From: Stercorarius parasiticus
Taxonomy: Eukaryota; Chordata; Aves; Charadriiformes; Stercorariidae
Direction: 5' to 3'
Assembly: GCA_013396915.1 (NCBI GenBank)
Contig: VWZL01005178.1
Coordinates: 60,053-124,052 of the forward strand
Length of the DNA: 64,000 bases
Part shown: positions 37,123-50,500 of the stretch, in pieces
Numbering within the stretch: position 1 is the first letter of the stretch
How the letters are laid out: every line of letters starts with the position of its first letter
Notes under the pieces: generated by a model
What the model was told of the DNA's origin: nothing
What the model saw: only the letters and a program-made list of their open reading frames with translations
Databases searched by the model: none
Made by a program: the position numbers and the translations under genes

Positions 37123-40100
37123 AACAAATATTATATTTTATTTAAATTTATGCTCGTGTTTCTGCAAAAGCTCTGAGATCTTTAAGTGGAAATTGCTGAA
37201 TTAAAGCCCACATTTTGTTATGGTGGCCTAATAGGTCACTGAAAATTGGCAGTGACTATCTATCTGAGCGTGATCTGGAAAGATGGCCTTGCCGGAGGAG
37301 TTTTTCTATGCTGTCACGTCTGACCCTGCATGGGGAATACACTGTATTTGTACCACTTAGTGAGTGTTCACAGTTTAAGGTTTGCAGAAGGTATTGTACT
37401 ACTGTCGTGTCCTGCACTGAACAGAAAGCTGTGCTTAATATCCATCCCTGCTTCAAAACCTTTGAATCCAAATTTATTAATTGCTGTTGCTTTGGTACCT
37501 TTCTAACTCTGTTGAATGCATTGTTGACTATGGCAGTGTCCGTGAGCCTCAAGGACAGAGCTTGCCTGGCTCAGTGGTGCTTGTACCTGTTGAAATGACT
37601 GCAGAACACTGATCTTGTAACTCCGAACTGGAAGACACTTTGCAGAGCAGTGGGAACAAAAAGAACCTACTTGTGATGACTTCATATTCCTTTATCTTTC
37701 CAGTCTATTTGTTCTGTAAAAGCAGAATAAGAGAAGAAATAAAAACCAGTGCTACTCCTTCCTACCTTTTTTTTTTTTTAATATTTAACTATATCTTAAT
37801 GCTAATTGTAAAATGTGACTAAAAAAAGCCCTCAAATCTTTCTGGTTTAAAAGAGGAAAGGAAGCAGCATTTATGGATTTGTTCTCCTTTTGTGTTTCCT
37901 TAGCAGTTATTCAAGAGAATTAACCTGCATGGAAATAGAATAAGAAATTAATTCAGAAAACTACCTGTGCTGCTTCTTGCCTTCCCTGTTTTGGCCTGGA
38001 CTGTGTAATTTACCAGGTTAGGGGAGATTTGGAATTCATTTGCCCCGGAAACTTACTTGAGTTTCATTTGCATGGACAAAATGTGGCAATGACTTCCTTC
38101 ATGCCCTCAGTGTGAAGAGGTTCAAGTAATGGCAGCACTGATCATTTTAGCATTGCACTGGGTCGTCAAGTCTGTTGTTGCTGCCTCAAGCGGTAGTTGG
38201 ATATAAATCCCTTTTGTAGGTCTATTTGATTCCATCTTTCAGTCAGTTTGGGTTTTACTTTCTGCTCTTCCTATTGGAAGACTGTCCCAAAGCTTCTCTA
38301 GTACTGACCTCTGAGAGCCCAGACAACCTCTTGGTTTGCCTGGTGTTACACAGCTTGTTCCGGTGCCAGTTCTGGTCTGTTTACTTGCATGTTTTTTCAC
38401 CCCAAAGCCGTATCTTGCTGGGCTGGAAAGGAGTTACCAGACTTCTATGTGGCTCCTCTCTCTGGATTGTGGAAAAAACATTTAGTGAGAATTTCTGTCA
38501 TTTATGGAGCAGGGGAAAGTACGATTCCCAAAACACACTCTCCTCTTCCTTCTCTGATCAACCATGTTCCAGTTATGGTTGTTCTGGAAACGTTTTCTCT
38601 AAAAATAAGATGCCTGAATCGCAAGTCTGAATAGTGTATTCCAAGAGGGGAATTCCTAGGGTGTGGTGAATTTTTACAAGACAGACTTTTAATAGAAGAG
38701 GGAGGCATTCCTTTGAAGTGCTGGCTGAGCAGGGGAGGAGCCAGGAATCTCAGATGGCCTAACTCAACCAATGCATTTAATTTGGCTTAAAAGGTTTGTT
38801 ATTTGCAGAATGCTAATGAATTTTAATACTAGAAAGCTATCAGAGGGTGGCTAGGGCTATCTTTTACGTTCTCACCATTCCCTACTCCATGCAAAGTGAA
38901 TAAATAAATAATAAAAAAGCAAACTTACTTTAGTGTGGTCTAAAACTAACACCCAGGTGGGCTCTGCTAATGCTTCGGTACTTTCTCATATCTGGTCTTT
39001 TCTGAGAAAAGGAACATCTTTGCTGTCACTGCTTGAGCACCTTATGTTGCATAGGTATGATGTAATTAAGCCTCTTAATCTTTTTTCTTCTCTGTTCTTT
39101 TTTTACAAATATCTGGTGGTTTTTTAAATTTCTATTAAAATTTGACAAAGCATTCCTATAAAACACGTATTCTCAGATGCAGAGAGATGATGTCAAACAG
39201 CTGCGCTAAAAGGGAGGATACAGGTTAAAGAAAAAGAAAAGCTTTGAGTATGGTGCAGTCTTCTTTTTGGGGGGGATACAGATACAGTTGTATATAGTGG
39301 TTTCAAAAACAATATACCCAGGCCTGAATTTCCTTCCCAATTCAACACTTCCTTCTTACTGGATTAAAAGAAAGTTAGCTGCTTTGGTTTTCATTATTAC
39401 TACTCAGGGCATCCTTGATTGAAGGTGATGTTGATCTTGTTTGTAATAGCTTCGGGTCACTTCAAAGGCTGGGAATCATGGAAAACGACTCACTCATGAT
39501 GTCTTGTATTCCACTGATCTGGAAAACCAAAAAGTGCCAATAGATCAGAAAAGGCTTTCAAAATTTGGCAGCACTAAATAGATTAAAATGCAGTCGGGGG
39601 CTGTTTACAGCCATTTGGTTATTCACAAAGGAAAATTCAATCAAAGAAATCTAAGTTGAAAACCAAGTAAAATTCCTGAGTCTCCAGTGAGAGATTATAT
39701 GAAACTGCATGGACTGGTGCTTCTGCAGAAGTTTTGGATGAAACGTTATATACACGGTTATTGCAATTGCCCTTGCCTGTCCTTCCAGTCACCTAACAAG
39801 CTTTTATGTCAGTTTTTCACTTATGTGAATGGGCTTAATACTTGTAAGGCAGAAGAGCATGGAAACCTCTTGCTTTCAGTCCTTTTTTCCTTTAAAATAT
39901 TATGCTTCCCAATTAAAAGGCAATGCTTATCAAGAGAGGCTACGTGCCCAATAGAAATGATCTTTCAAAGGCAAAGGCAGCGGTTCTAATCTTCTCTGGG
40001 CATCTAACGAAAGCCTTCATGTGCACTATTTATTCCTGGCTCTCAAACTGGAGAAATAACCGGAAATTTCCATTCTACATTAATCTTTTGTCAGTGAACG

Positions 40101-40160
40101 TTGACTGTTAACTTGCTTTAAGAGTAAATAAGGGAGTTTTTGTTGGTGTGTTTTTTCTTT

Positions 40161-40194
40161 TTCTTTTTTTTTTTTTTAAAAAAAAAAAAAAGAA
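40161..40194. repeat. Perfect 34-bp palindrome around T14A14
   Basis: TTC, then 14 T, then 14 A, then GAA gives a palindrome with no spacer. The upstream sequence is T-rich, so replication slippage of two poly-A/T tails is a likely origin. Length may be uncertain because homopolymers are error-prone in assemblies. Confidence 0.85.
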
Positions 40195-42433
40195 CCTGTC
40201 GGGCCTCCATTCATTATTCCTCTGCAAGGTGCTGGTTCATTTCCTACATCACGATGATAAGTAGAAAGGGACCAGACAGCAGAGGGCTACTGCTCGCTTC
40301 CTCTTAGCTGAAGTCAGATGTCAGGCTGGGCTTTCTGTTCTCTGGTTTGATTGATAAGCTTGAAGGACTCCATGGCAGGTATGCAGGTCAGGGGGATAAC
40401 AGCTGGAAAATATGCACCCAGCAGAGAGACCACACAGAGAGAGACCAAATTCTTTCTCACTTATTTGCTGCACAATTTCAGGATAACTTGGTGGTTAACA
40501 CAACACGATTTGACATTTGACGCAGTGTGTAATCTCTGGATATAGCCGTATAATTATGCTCTGCATTCTACTCGACTGATAAAATGCTCTATTACAAAGT
40601 GGGATGATGCTAATTGTTTCTTACTTTAATTTTAGCTGCAAAATAATATCCAAGACTCAGCAACAACTGTCAATATGCTGTTGGGTATTCGGAGATTTTA
40701 CATGTAATTGTGAACCAACTGCATCCAAAGGGTTTGGTGATTCCTGCTCCTTACTGGCCATAGAAAGAAAAGTTACTAAGCACAGGAAAAGTCTGGAGGA
40801 ACTTCTTCTCTGCTCAGAGGCAGGGAAGTTGTCAACAAGTCTGTACTTAGATGGGAGCTGTGCCAGTCTGGCATCACTGGTAATGCGACGCTCCGGATAA
40901 GAGGGGAAGGAGCCCTTGGCACGTTAGTGAGAGTTATGCCGTGTACTCTGTCCAAAGGAACCACGGGGATCAGTTATATTTGACCTCCTTGGTTACTGCT
41001 GTTGTACCTCACGTGGGTACCCTACCCAAGTTGCGGGAGGTCTTGGGTGGGCACTGGATACTCATAGACCTGGCCTGCTGCCTCTTCATTCCCACTGTAT
41101 GCTTCCTCACCTCTACACAGCCTATCTGCCTCTCTGGGAGTTAAATGTTGAGGTTCTTCTAGCAAAGATTTTGGGTGCTCTGGCCATGATGATATTGCTA
41201 CAAGGGTAAATGCTGTGCCTGGCACAAAATAAGGCTGCTTAGTCGTGAAGAATTGTGCCTGTGATCTGCCACACAGTAGCTCAAGGTCACTGTTTTTTTG
41301 TGGCCCGCCCCTTTACAAAGCAAGGAGATGATGTCCTGTCTTCCCTGTGTCAACATTAGGTTTCTACACTAGAAACAAGGAGTGACATTAGAGAAGAATT
41401 GATCTTGGGGCTCAGTGCCGGCTGAAGGGGCACAGGTTACTGCCGTGCCCTCTGTAAGAGCTGCCTTCAAACCTCCGTTGGTAAGTCAGAGATAAAACTG
41501 GTCCGAGGTCACATCCTTAGCTTTGATGAATGGATGGCCCAGAACTAAATGACATCAGCTGAGGCTGGACTTGTTGGTTTCCAGAACAAGATTTAAAATA
41601 ATATCTGATGTCCTTCCTACAGTGAATTAATCTGAAAATAATTTTAAGACAGGAAATAGACAGGGAAACAGCTGCTTCTGACAAAGACGTTCTCTTGCAC
41701 ATGTGTTTTGTACAGTTTTGTTCTTCCTTCTCAAATGACGAATCGGTGATGCGTCCTGTACAGTGACACATGTGTAAAGAGTTGTGAATACCCTCAGGAA
41801 CACTGCTGTTACACACGTGTATAGCTAGGAACAGCAACAGTCATGGACAGTTTGGGTTTTGTGTGCTCTTTTGTTAACAGTAACCACTGAGGCATGAATA
41901 CACCCTACTGATTATATTTAGTTATGGATATATTAGGGTGCTCTCCCTGTTCAGTAATAGGCAGTTGTCTGGCAGAGGCACAATCCAGCTTTAGTAGAAC
42001 TGTTTCATGTTTTGATTTCACAGATACAATTGAAACAAAGGAAAATCAATTGGCTTATTTTATTATATTTTTTATATGAAAAATTAGTAGCATGGTATTT
42101 CACCAGTCTTTCTATACATTTTGGTAATGGAAGCTTGGCGGCAAATTAAATTTAGATTCTCTAAGCAGTAGGTACTAAGAGCTCTGACCTCTTGTTTTGA
42201 AACCAGTAGATTGATTTCTACCAATGGGACACACTCCACTGGTTATTAAACACACAAACGACTTCACTGGGAGTTTTGTAGGTGTGCTGGTTTCACAGTC
42301 AGGTGTTCGTACTGTACCTATGTGTAGCAGGTAGTACTCCTCTTGAAAACATCAACCTGGTCTTTTAATTGTGTAATTCCACCTCTTCCCTTCCTCGCTC
42401 TCCCCTCTCCTTCCTTCTCCAGCCCCTTTGCAG

Positions 42434-42502
42434 GTGTCTGGTCTGACCTGTCAGGTGGGTCTCTGTTTGCCTGTCAGCTTGGGAGCTGATGGCCTTACCG
42501 AG
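42434..42502 (+). other. Exon-like segment with strong acceptor
   Basis: A pyrimidine tract of about 38 bases (from 42382) leads to TTTGCAG at 42433, a good acceptor. The following 69 bases are open in the frame starting at the first base (VSGLTCQVGLCLPV..., 23 codons) and closed in the other two frames. They end in GAG followed by GTACGG, an acceptable donor. The length is divisible by three. No protein family is recognised and no partner exon is evident. A lncRNA exon, an alternative exon of a larger gene, or chance are all open. Confidence 0.22.
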
Positions 42503-45500
42503 GTACGGCTGATTGCACAAAGCGGAACAGGGTTCGTCTGAATTGCAGGTGTGAGCAATCGGCAGAGATCTCTGCTAATCCCGGGGATAGTGGAGCACCC
42601 TGGGCTGAAGCAGGCACCATCAGAAAGGGCTAAATGAGGTGCAAAAGGGAAAGAAAGACAAAGTTAAATGCTGTGGTTTCCTTCACCCAGGTGGCTTGAG
42701 TTATTTAGGGCTTGTAAATGGAGTTGCTCTTGTTTTTCCGGCAGACAGTGATGATGGAGTTTTGAAGCATGGCTGGGAATTTTTTTATATACATATATAT
42801 CGCTATGTATTTATATAAATATATTTATTGGAAAGTCATTTTCAAAGGACTGTATAAGTCAATGGAAACTCCTGCCCACTTTAAGAATTTTGGGTTTGAA
42901 GCAAAAATGAAGCTCGTTATGCTTTGTCTTCCTCTGCATTTGCAGAGAATGAGTTTTGGGCTTTATCATACAGGGTGCACAAGAGCTTTGCTGGGTGCTA
43001 AACGCTTTTGACAGTCTTGGGAGCAAAGGGGAGTGGATCCACTGAAATATTGTCTGCTTGGGGCATTTAAAGCATCATGCAGGCCAAACGCAGAGGGAAA
43101 TGCTAGAGGACAGTTGGGTGTACAGAAGAGAGCGTTACAGCAGGCAGGGGACATGAGACAGATTTAGGAAATTGTAATAGGGTGAAAACGGAGGTGTTGC
43201 CAAAGGGAAGAAATGGGGCTACTGGAACCGGGAGAGAGAGGGCAGTAGAAAAATGTAGAGGTGATGTGTCCCATGTGAACTGGATGCCTTTGATCTGCTG
43301 AGTAAATATTTATTTGCTTTATGAGTTTTTAAGTTCCACTCAGGCTTTATCTTCAGGGCTCTCCTGAAATCTTGTGAGTTACAGGTTCATATTTTTTAAT
43401 TTGTATATTAAGCTTTCTGTATAATCACAAGATTCCAGATGCGGAGATTCAGAAAAAAATGCTATTAATATATCTAGACTTTAATATCACAGTAGAATAT
43501 ATCCATAAAATTAATTTGACCTTTAATATTAATGGCCAGTAAATGTAACATTTTGCTAAAATCAGTGAAAGTTAAGCTTTCTCATAGCAGGGACAAATTC
43601 AAGCTGCAATGTAGCATTTCTACACTAAGGTCCAAATTCTGTCATTCAGGGAAAGGGCTGCAGGTTATAGCTCTTTATTTGCAAACAGGGAAGGGCACTT
43701 ACGCTAAGCAAAGCGTGCCTTAAAAAACTAACAAGAAATCGGAGAGGTACAGAGAAGATTAAAGTATTCCTCAGCAAAGGAGGTTAATCCAATTTCTTGG
43801 CACCAATTTTTCTGCACTTAAGAGAGGAGATTGTATTTTGCATTCCTGATCCATCAGGTGTGAGCTAGTTTAATGCAACAGTCACCTGTGTTTGCTTGAT
43901 ATTTATTTATCTCTAAGCATATATTTTACAGAGGGTAGTGTGATACGGTGGTATGACTTCTGTTCTTCCCCTCCTTCTCCACACACAAAGTCAAACTGAC
44001 GCTATAGTTTGTGTTCTCTGAGACCCAAGAGACCCCGCTTCAACTTTTGTTCCCCTGCTTGCTGGCCTGGTATAATGTCGCTTTGTCACACTTAGTCTGC
44101 TTGTAGTATAATCTCTCCTTTGCATTGTGGAAACACTCCAAAAACACAGGAGATGCATACACAGGTCCCTACCTCTACGAGTGTAAACTGAGAGGACAAA
44201 AACAGACTCAGAATAAAATAAAGACCTGTAACATGTGAGTAAAGTGACCAGAACAATGGCTGGATTGTCGTTTATTGTTTGGTTTTCAAGTTAAAATCCC
44301 CAAGAAAATCCCTCCTGTCAATTAAACTGGAAGGGGTGTGGGGCCGGGGGCCTCTCGCTTTCCTCCTCCTTGCAGCTTCCTCCCTCCAGTCCAGAAGCAC
44401 AGCCTGCACAGGAGATGGTGGTGTAGTCAACAGAAACCTGTGCATGGACCCCAGGATGCCCGGGTTGGACCCGGCAGTGCTGGTTTCTAGAGGGGTCTGC
44501 TGAAGTAGGTCTATGGGAGAGGTGAAGTGCTTGTGGGTAGAGCCTGCCAAAGAACAGCGTTAATGCTCAGGTATCTTTAAAAGAGGTTGTGGGGTTTTTT
44601 TGTTTTGTTTTTCTTTTTTTTTTTTCCCTCTTCCCCTCTGTCTAATTCCTCAATGTGAAATGGATGCAGATGTGTGGAATGAATTCATCCAGGATTTAGA
44701 AACACCATTTTGTATGTGTACCCACCCACATAATTGCTTTCCTTTCACATACTGCACTTCTGTGCACACCTGTGGGATGTTGGCAAGACCTCCTGGATAT
44801 TAGATCTACTGAGCATGTGACCCATACAGCTTTCACAGTATGTAAAGTTACAGAATTACACCTGGGTAGCCTTGATGGGCAATATATTGTGTTCCTGCTT
44901 TCATCTTCTGTGCCCTTTTGCTTGTGTTAGAACTCTGTGATGGGAGTCAGGACTAGTGTGCCCCTTGTGATTTACAATTTTGTGGTTTTGTTTATTCATA
45001 CTTTAAGCTTCATGATTAATCAGAGTATTCCAGTTGCTGGGATTCACTTATTTCTGCAGGAAGGTCAAGGATGTTATTTATTCTGTCACTAAGCGTACCT
45101 ATAAATAAAGTAGGAATAATGCTCATTTACTTGCTGATTTTGCTGTGAAGGTCAAGTACTGTTGGGAGCTCTAGGACAGGGCCAGCAGGTCTCGTGCAGG
45201 ACATTGCAGAGAATTCCATCTTTCGGGAGCAGGTGGAGGCCAGGTGGGATAGCACAAGACATCTCAGGCTGCGTGCTGCGGCCTGGCTTCAGGCAATGGA
45301 ACCAAACCTTAAATAAAGGGAGATTATAGCTATCTTTTATGTTTTCAGCTTTCTAGACTCTATTCTCCTACTTTCATGCTTTTGACCACTTTTTCAATAC
45401 ACTCCCAAGTAGCTGTTTTTCGTCCTCCCAAATAGCATGTCCTTTGGTTGTACTGCAGTCCTTAAATGATTAGCAGTTACAGTGCTTTTGTGGTCTCTTG

Positions 45501-47460
45501 CTTCCTCTGTTTCTGTTCAAGGATAGAAAATCTGGCAAATTTGGGGAAACCTGGATTATGCAAAAATGTTAAATAAGTGCAATTTAGAAAGACCCCATAT
45601 AGAAATATGGATTGGGTGTAGACGACAAACTTCAGCCATGTAGTAGCCAATCTTTTTGTAGTCTGATAATGGTCTTGCGGCTGTGTGAGAAGCAGGTATT
45701 GTGTCTTTAAAGCTGCATAGCTACCGAAAGATGTGGCCAAGTGGTGCAGAGATTTGCAGAACTCCTGAAAGCTGGGTGTCAACTAAACTGAGTGACTCAG
45801 CCTGCATGCAGGGGTCCTAGAACTTTCACCTGCCATTGCTGCTTTTCATATCTGGACTCTTCATGTATTAAACTTCGTTCAACTATTGTGTTTAACGTTC
45901 TAGGAAGACTCATGGCAAGGTGGTATGGTACAGGGGATGTCAGGGCAGGTAAGCATCCCTTGCCTGGGATGAATCCTGGAAATATCTGCAGGTACAAGGG
46001 CACTCCAGTGGTGTGCCATCGTAGGATACCTATTTTAGCCTTGAATCCACCATGCAGACCTGCCTCTCTGTGCAATGACCTGTCTGGTTAAGGACTCGTG
46101 TGATCAAATAAAACATGGAAATCATGCTGCAATTGGTGAATGTGATTAATTTTTACTAAAAATGTATTTTCTTGACACATACAGGTATTATGAACCCTTA
46201 CCTCTTGATCAAAGCTGTTGATTTTTAAATTGCTGTTGCTTTTAGGATAAATTAACAATGGAGCAAAATGGCCTAATGTTGCTGAGAAGTAAAAATTGAA
46301 ACTCTGTGGATTGTGGCTTTGAATCTTCTTGTGCGTGTGTTCATGAAACACATTGTCCTAGAAGAGCACCATGCATATAAAATGTCCTAGATAATAATTC
46401 AGCCAGGAAGAACAATACCATATTTTACTTACTCTCCTTGTTGCAGTCAATTTTACTTAGTTGAATGTTTCATCATAAATTAATGTACAGTTCATTAGTT
46501 TTCAACATGAATTTCTGAAAGGATTTGTCCGTTTCTCTAAGAAGTGGCATAAGTACTGAAGCAGGCTTTGTACTAGAGAACATATTCTCGCTCTTCCAGA
46601 CTGTTTTGGAAAAGTTGGTGCCATCAGTGATGAGAACAGGAGTTACAGTCATTCAGAAGCCAAGAATGGAGAGGAGGGAGTTCCTGCACTATTATGGCTT
46701 GAACAAAAATTTAGGACAGAAGGGAAACAGGAGTATGTAGCCGAAATTACAGGTGAATTAAATTACCCAGGGTGGAATTTATGCTGGTTGCAGGGGTTGA
46801 CAATATTGACTTGCAGCAGTTCTCAGTGCAGCCCTTTTCTCCATCATCCCCAGCTAACAACTCCTCTTCCTGCGTGTTACCTTGTAGGTATAACAGAGCG
46901 GTGCTCGCCTTGCTGCCTGTTTCTGATTCTCAGAGGAGGAACTCTAGTCCAGAAAAAAGGCTACTATAGGGTCTTTTAGAGGCTACCAAGCACATAGGAC
47001 CTAGGTTTTGTTCATAGGAAGAGCGGCTCTATGGAACGACACGGCGGTACTGTGGGGAGCGGTTGCCCCGTTCATGACTTACAGGAAGAAGGTCACTTAC
47101 TGATTTACTGGCACCATTTCTTAAAGTACTTAAGATTTTCCTTGAAAAGTCCTTCACCCAAATTCTGATAACTTCTAACCTAAGCTTAGCTAAGCTTGGG
47201 ACCTAGTGGAACCACAGTCCAAAGTATGTTTTGGCTGCATATTATCAAAATGCCGTACAGTTATGTTGCATAAAAAATATTTTTCCCCTTTGTGTGGTGG
47301 TGGTTTTTTTTTTTTTCAATTACAGGTTACTTTTCTGCGTTTTAACTTCCCAAATATGCCTTTCAAGGAAGGAAGCAGTCTTTAACGTGTGTGTGTTTTA
47401 GAGATTTGGGATATTGGAAAGATCAATCAAAATAGATAGCTGATTTCCCACTACTGTGCA
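42503..47460. other. Non-coding sequence
   Basis: No gene is recognised. An AT-rich tract lies at 42780-42835. A G-rich patch at 44330-44355 has three G-tracts, one short of a quadruplex motif. A perfect 16-bp palindrome is at 47182 and is listed separately. Confidence 0.5.
47182..47197. repeat. Perfect 16-bp palindrome
   Basis: AAGCTTAGCTAAGCTT is its own reverse complement with no spacer; two HindIII-like hexamers flank AGCT. No function is indicated. Confidence 0.85.
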
Positions 47461-47530
47461 ATTCACAATCTGTAAAGCACTTTCACAGCAATCTGCAAGG
47501 CTAGAAAGTGTTACTAACCCCACAGCATGG
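47461..47530 (+). repeat. Ancient SINE/L2-type tail fragment
   Basis: The words 'cacaatctgtaaagcactttcacag' followed by 'caaggctagaaagtgttactaacccca' resemble 'ctcaaagcactttacaa' and 'gtgaggtaggtattattatcccca' of the common amniote tail, in the same order. The same 'aagcacttt' block occurs in the copy at 19544. The copy is old and diverged. Confidence 0.4.
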
Positions 47531-50500
47531 GGTTCCTGAGACTTGGGCTACAATGCTAACTATTTTTCTTCTGGTTCTCTCTCAATTTGGGAGCATAGAG
47601 CTTGATTCTTCTTCCCAAAGTCAATGACCATGTATAAAAAAAAAAAAAAGAAAGATAGCCTTCCCCAGGGAGCGTATGGAAGGAAATAAAACAATTTGCT
47701 TGCAAATGGGAGGTAATTGGTATGTTAATTAAAGTCGACTTTGCCTCTCTTAATGTTAACCTCCTGATTTTCTCCAGTGTTTCAGGTAGGGGAAAAGAAT
47801 TTATTCTTTAGTATTCTCAAGAATGAGATTGGATAATAGACACAAATGAAGTCCAAACCTAGTACAAAAAAACATGAGAAGATTTGTCTCCCGGCTGCTT
47901 TCCTAATACAGCGTAAGGAGGACGAGATAGTTATCTGAGCAGTCACTCCACAGCTCAGACTTCAAATTATAGTAATTATGACAATTTGTGCCAATAGCCA
48001 TGAGGTGGGGTTTTTTGATGTGGTTAAAAATAACATCTGTAAAAATCCAATAAAAAAAATTACATTTTGCTAATTTTCTGATAAGATAATGTTTAACTGT
48101 ACTGTCTGCCTTCTACTGCCGTTTTCAATTAGAGTATTTCCTTCTGGGCTTTTACCATCTCGTCTCATGGATCCGATTCCATCCTGAGCAGTTCATTTGT
48201 TTTAACTTTCTTAATTAATTGTTTTGTGTAGCTTTTGCCTTTCAAACTGATATCAATCTTCCAGACTTATTAACGTGCTGATTGCTAACGCGTGATACAA
48301 AGCACAACTCAGTTAAATTGTTCTTTCTGTCATATTAAACAGAGTTCCCATATTAGCCTGCTAAACAAAATAATTGTAGATAATTTAGAGGGTAACAAAT
48401 GACAAGAGCCCTGTACCTGGGAGAGTAGAAAAAAGTTCTCTTTGCAGTATTTCTGTGCTGGCTTTGGGTACAATTCCGAGCCCACAGGCAGAGTAACGCA
48501 AAAGGATTAGCTGCCAAGAAATTTTAGGAGAGCTGGTGGGAAAAACTGCTTTTCCCACACGGTGAAGTTTCTTACCCTGTCCGAGGAATATGGGGGGCAG
48601 GGAGCGGTAAGGTATCGGACACAGCTGATACCTTCCCTCCTGTACGTTCAGGGAATTTTCTCTTTTGTGTGAATCAGTTCAGTTTTGTATTCCTGAGTTA
48701 AACACGGCAGATGCAATTTTGGGGAAACATGGCATTATGTCCTTTACATCCTCCTCACATACTACTCCATGTAGCTTGACTGAAAGGACACGTCGTTTGG
48801 AGTCATGATTGTAAATTCTGATGTAGTTTAATTGGTGTATGACAAGGAACACATTTCCCTGGGGATAAGGGCTATCCTTGAAGCTGTCACACAGATGACC
48901 GGGGACAAGTTCAGTGTGTGGCAATGCAGAATAGTTTCTCAGAAAAGGCACTAATCCTTAGACTATTTAAATTCACTTGAGATGATGACCAGAGCCCGCA
49001 TATCTGGGAACTTGTTGTTCGCGCTCTGCCTGACCAAGCTGAGACCTCATTATGCTATATATTGCACAAATGATTTCTGAACATGCTCAGTGATCACATA
49101 ACTGCTGCTGGAGATTTTGCCTCTGGTGTTGGTGAGAGCAGACAAGTGCTTGAGTCCTGTTGACAATCTCCCTTTCATAAACATCACACTAAATGATAGT
49201 GTAAAGAATGAGAGAGATGCGTAACTTCAGGCATGTTCTCGTAAGTCTTTAAAAGACAGGTAAGGGCTAGGAGGACTCTTCTGGCCATCATAGTCTTCAA
49301 GATGCACTTTAGATAGGTGACTCTGAAATGCGTATTTCAGAATTTATTGGGCAAATTTGTCTCAGTTCATAGGAGAAATAAGATAGTTTATGCTGCAAGT
49401 TCAGCGCACTCAGCAAAATTGAGATTTACCTTGGATTTGGAGACATGTTTTGATTTAAATTTCGGAGGTATTAGTCTTGATGTGTAATAAAACTTGGGTG
49501 TTGTGAAATCGTAAATTCTGAAATAATGAAAATATTTTTGCTGAGTTTTTCTCGTTAGAGTGCTACAGAAGGGATTTGCCATCCTGCAATGTATTCTTCT
49601 GTAGTTGTTGATTTTTTTTCCTAATGCTTCTGCCATGTGTTCCTGATTTCTCCTTCAGGCCCTGCAGAACTTTTTCTGCACCTGGTTTTCTGCCTTTTTT
49701 TCAACTAGGGAAACTCAACCTGTTACGTTTGTAGCCTCCCCTTCTCACATCTATGCTGGTTTTTCTCTAGATCATCATGGTATATTCTTATGCGTGTGTC
49801 ATTGTTCTTGAAGTGGGACACCTTTATACCAGTATTGCTTTAAAAGAATCACCTTTTAACTTGTAATCCTAGCAGGTGTGCTGGAGATATTGTGACGTAC
49901 CCAAGACAATATGTATTTTTCTGCAGTTTTTGTCTGCTAGAGCTGGTACAACCGCTGCCGGCCACTTCAATACAGCAGTAGTATTGAGCACTGTTCTACA
50001 TGATGGTTGTGGAGGTGGTTGCTCTCTTCTTAGTTGATGCAAACCTGACCAACTCTCCAGCGCGCACAACCTCTGAGCTGCACCAGGCCTTGGTGCTCAG
50101 GCTGCTGAAGGGAGCTCACAAAATGGTACGTTTTATGCCTATTTGACCACAGACTGATTCAGAGCAGCCACAGAACCTGCAGTGCCTGTGACTCCAGTAG
50201 CAAAGACTTTCCTGCCTTAAGGTAGCTTCCTCCCGTTCCTCGCAGTGAGGGTTTCCTCTGTGTTTGAAGCCATGCAAAAGCTGTAGACTGGCCACGCTAC
50301 AAACTATATAGAGCTATTTCCTCTTTTCTCCTTGCAACTTAAGTCCCTGTGCCGTTTCCTTGGCACCGTAGACATCTCCTGTTTGAGAGGGGTGAGATTT
50401 GCAAAGTAGGAAGAAGCATCTTGGAGCTGAATCTACATTATGCATAGACAAAGGTTGGCTGCTGTCAGCCCTAGAGCTTCTCTGAGCTTCCTGGCTTTTT

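Larger units (their letters stand above)
32071..42433. other. Long non-coding stretch
   Basis: No gene is recognised. The longest open frame of the window (206 codons, 33003-33623, minus) lies here but overlaps open frames on the other strand and has no domain. Simple repeats and structural motifs are listed separately: an AATA microsatellite at 35428, an A16 run at 35137, a C/G tract at 37097, a T14A14 palindrome at 40161 and a G-quadruplex motif at 33392. The pyrimidine tract at 42382-42420 leads into the next exon-like segment. Confidence 0.5.

Noticed and set aside
42285..42310. Resemblance to the start of an avian retroviral LTR (GTGCTGGTTTCA)
   Set aside because: The match ends after about 12 bases, with no paired LTR, no TATA/poly-A layout and no retroviral frame nearby.
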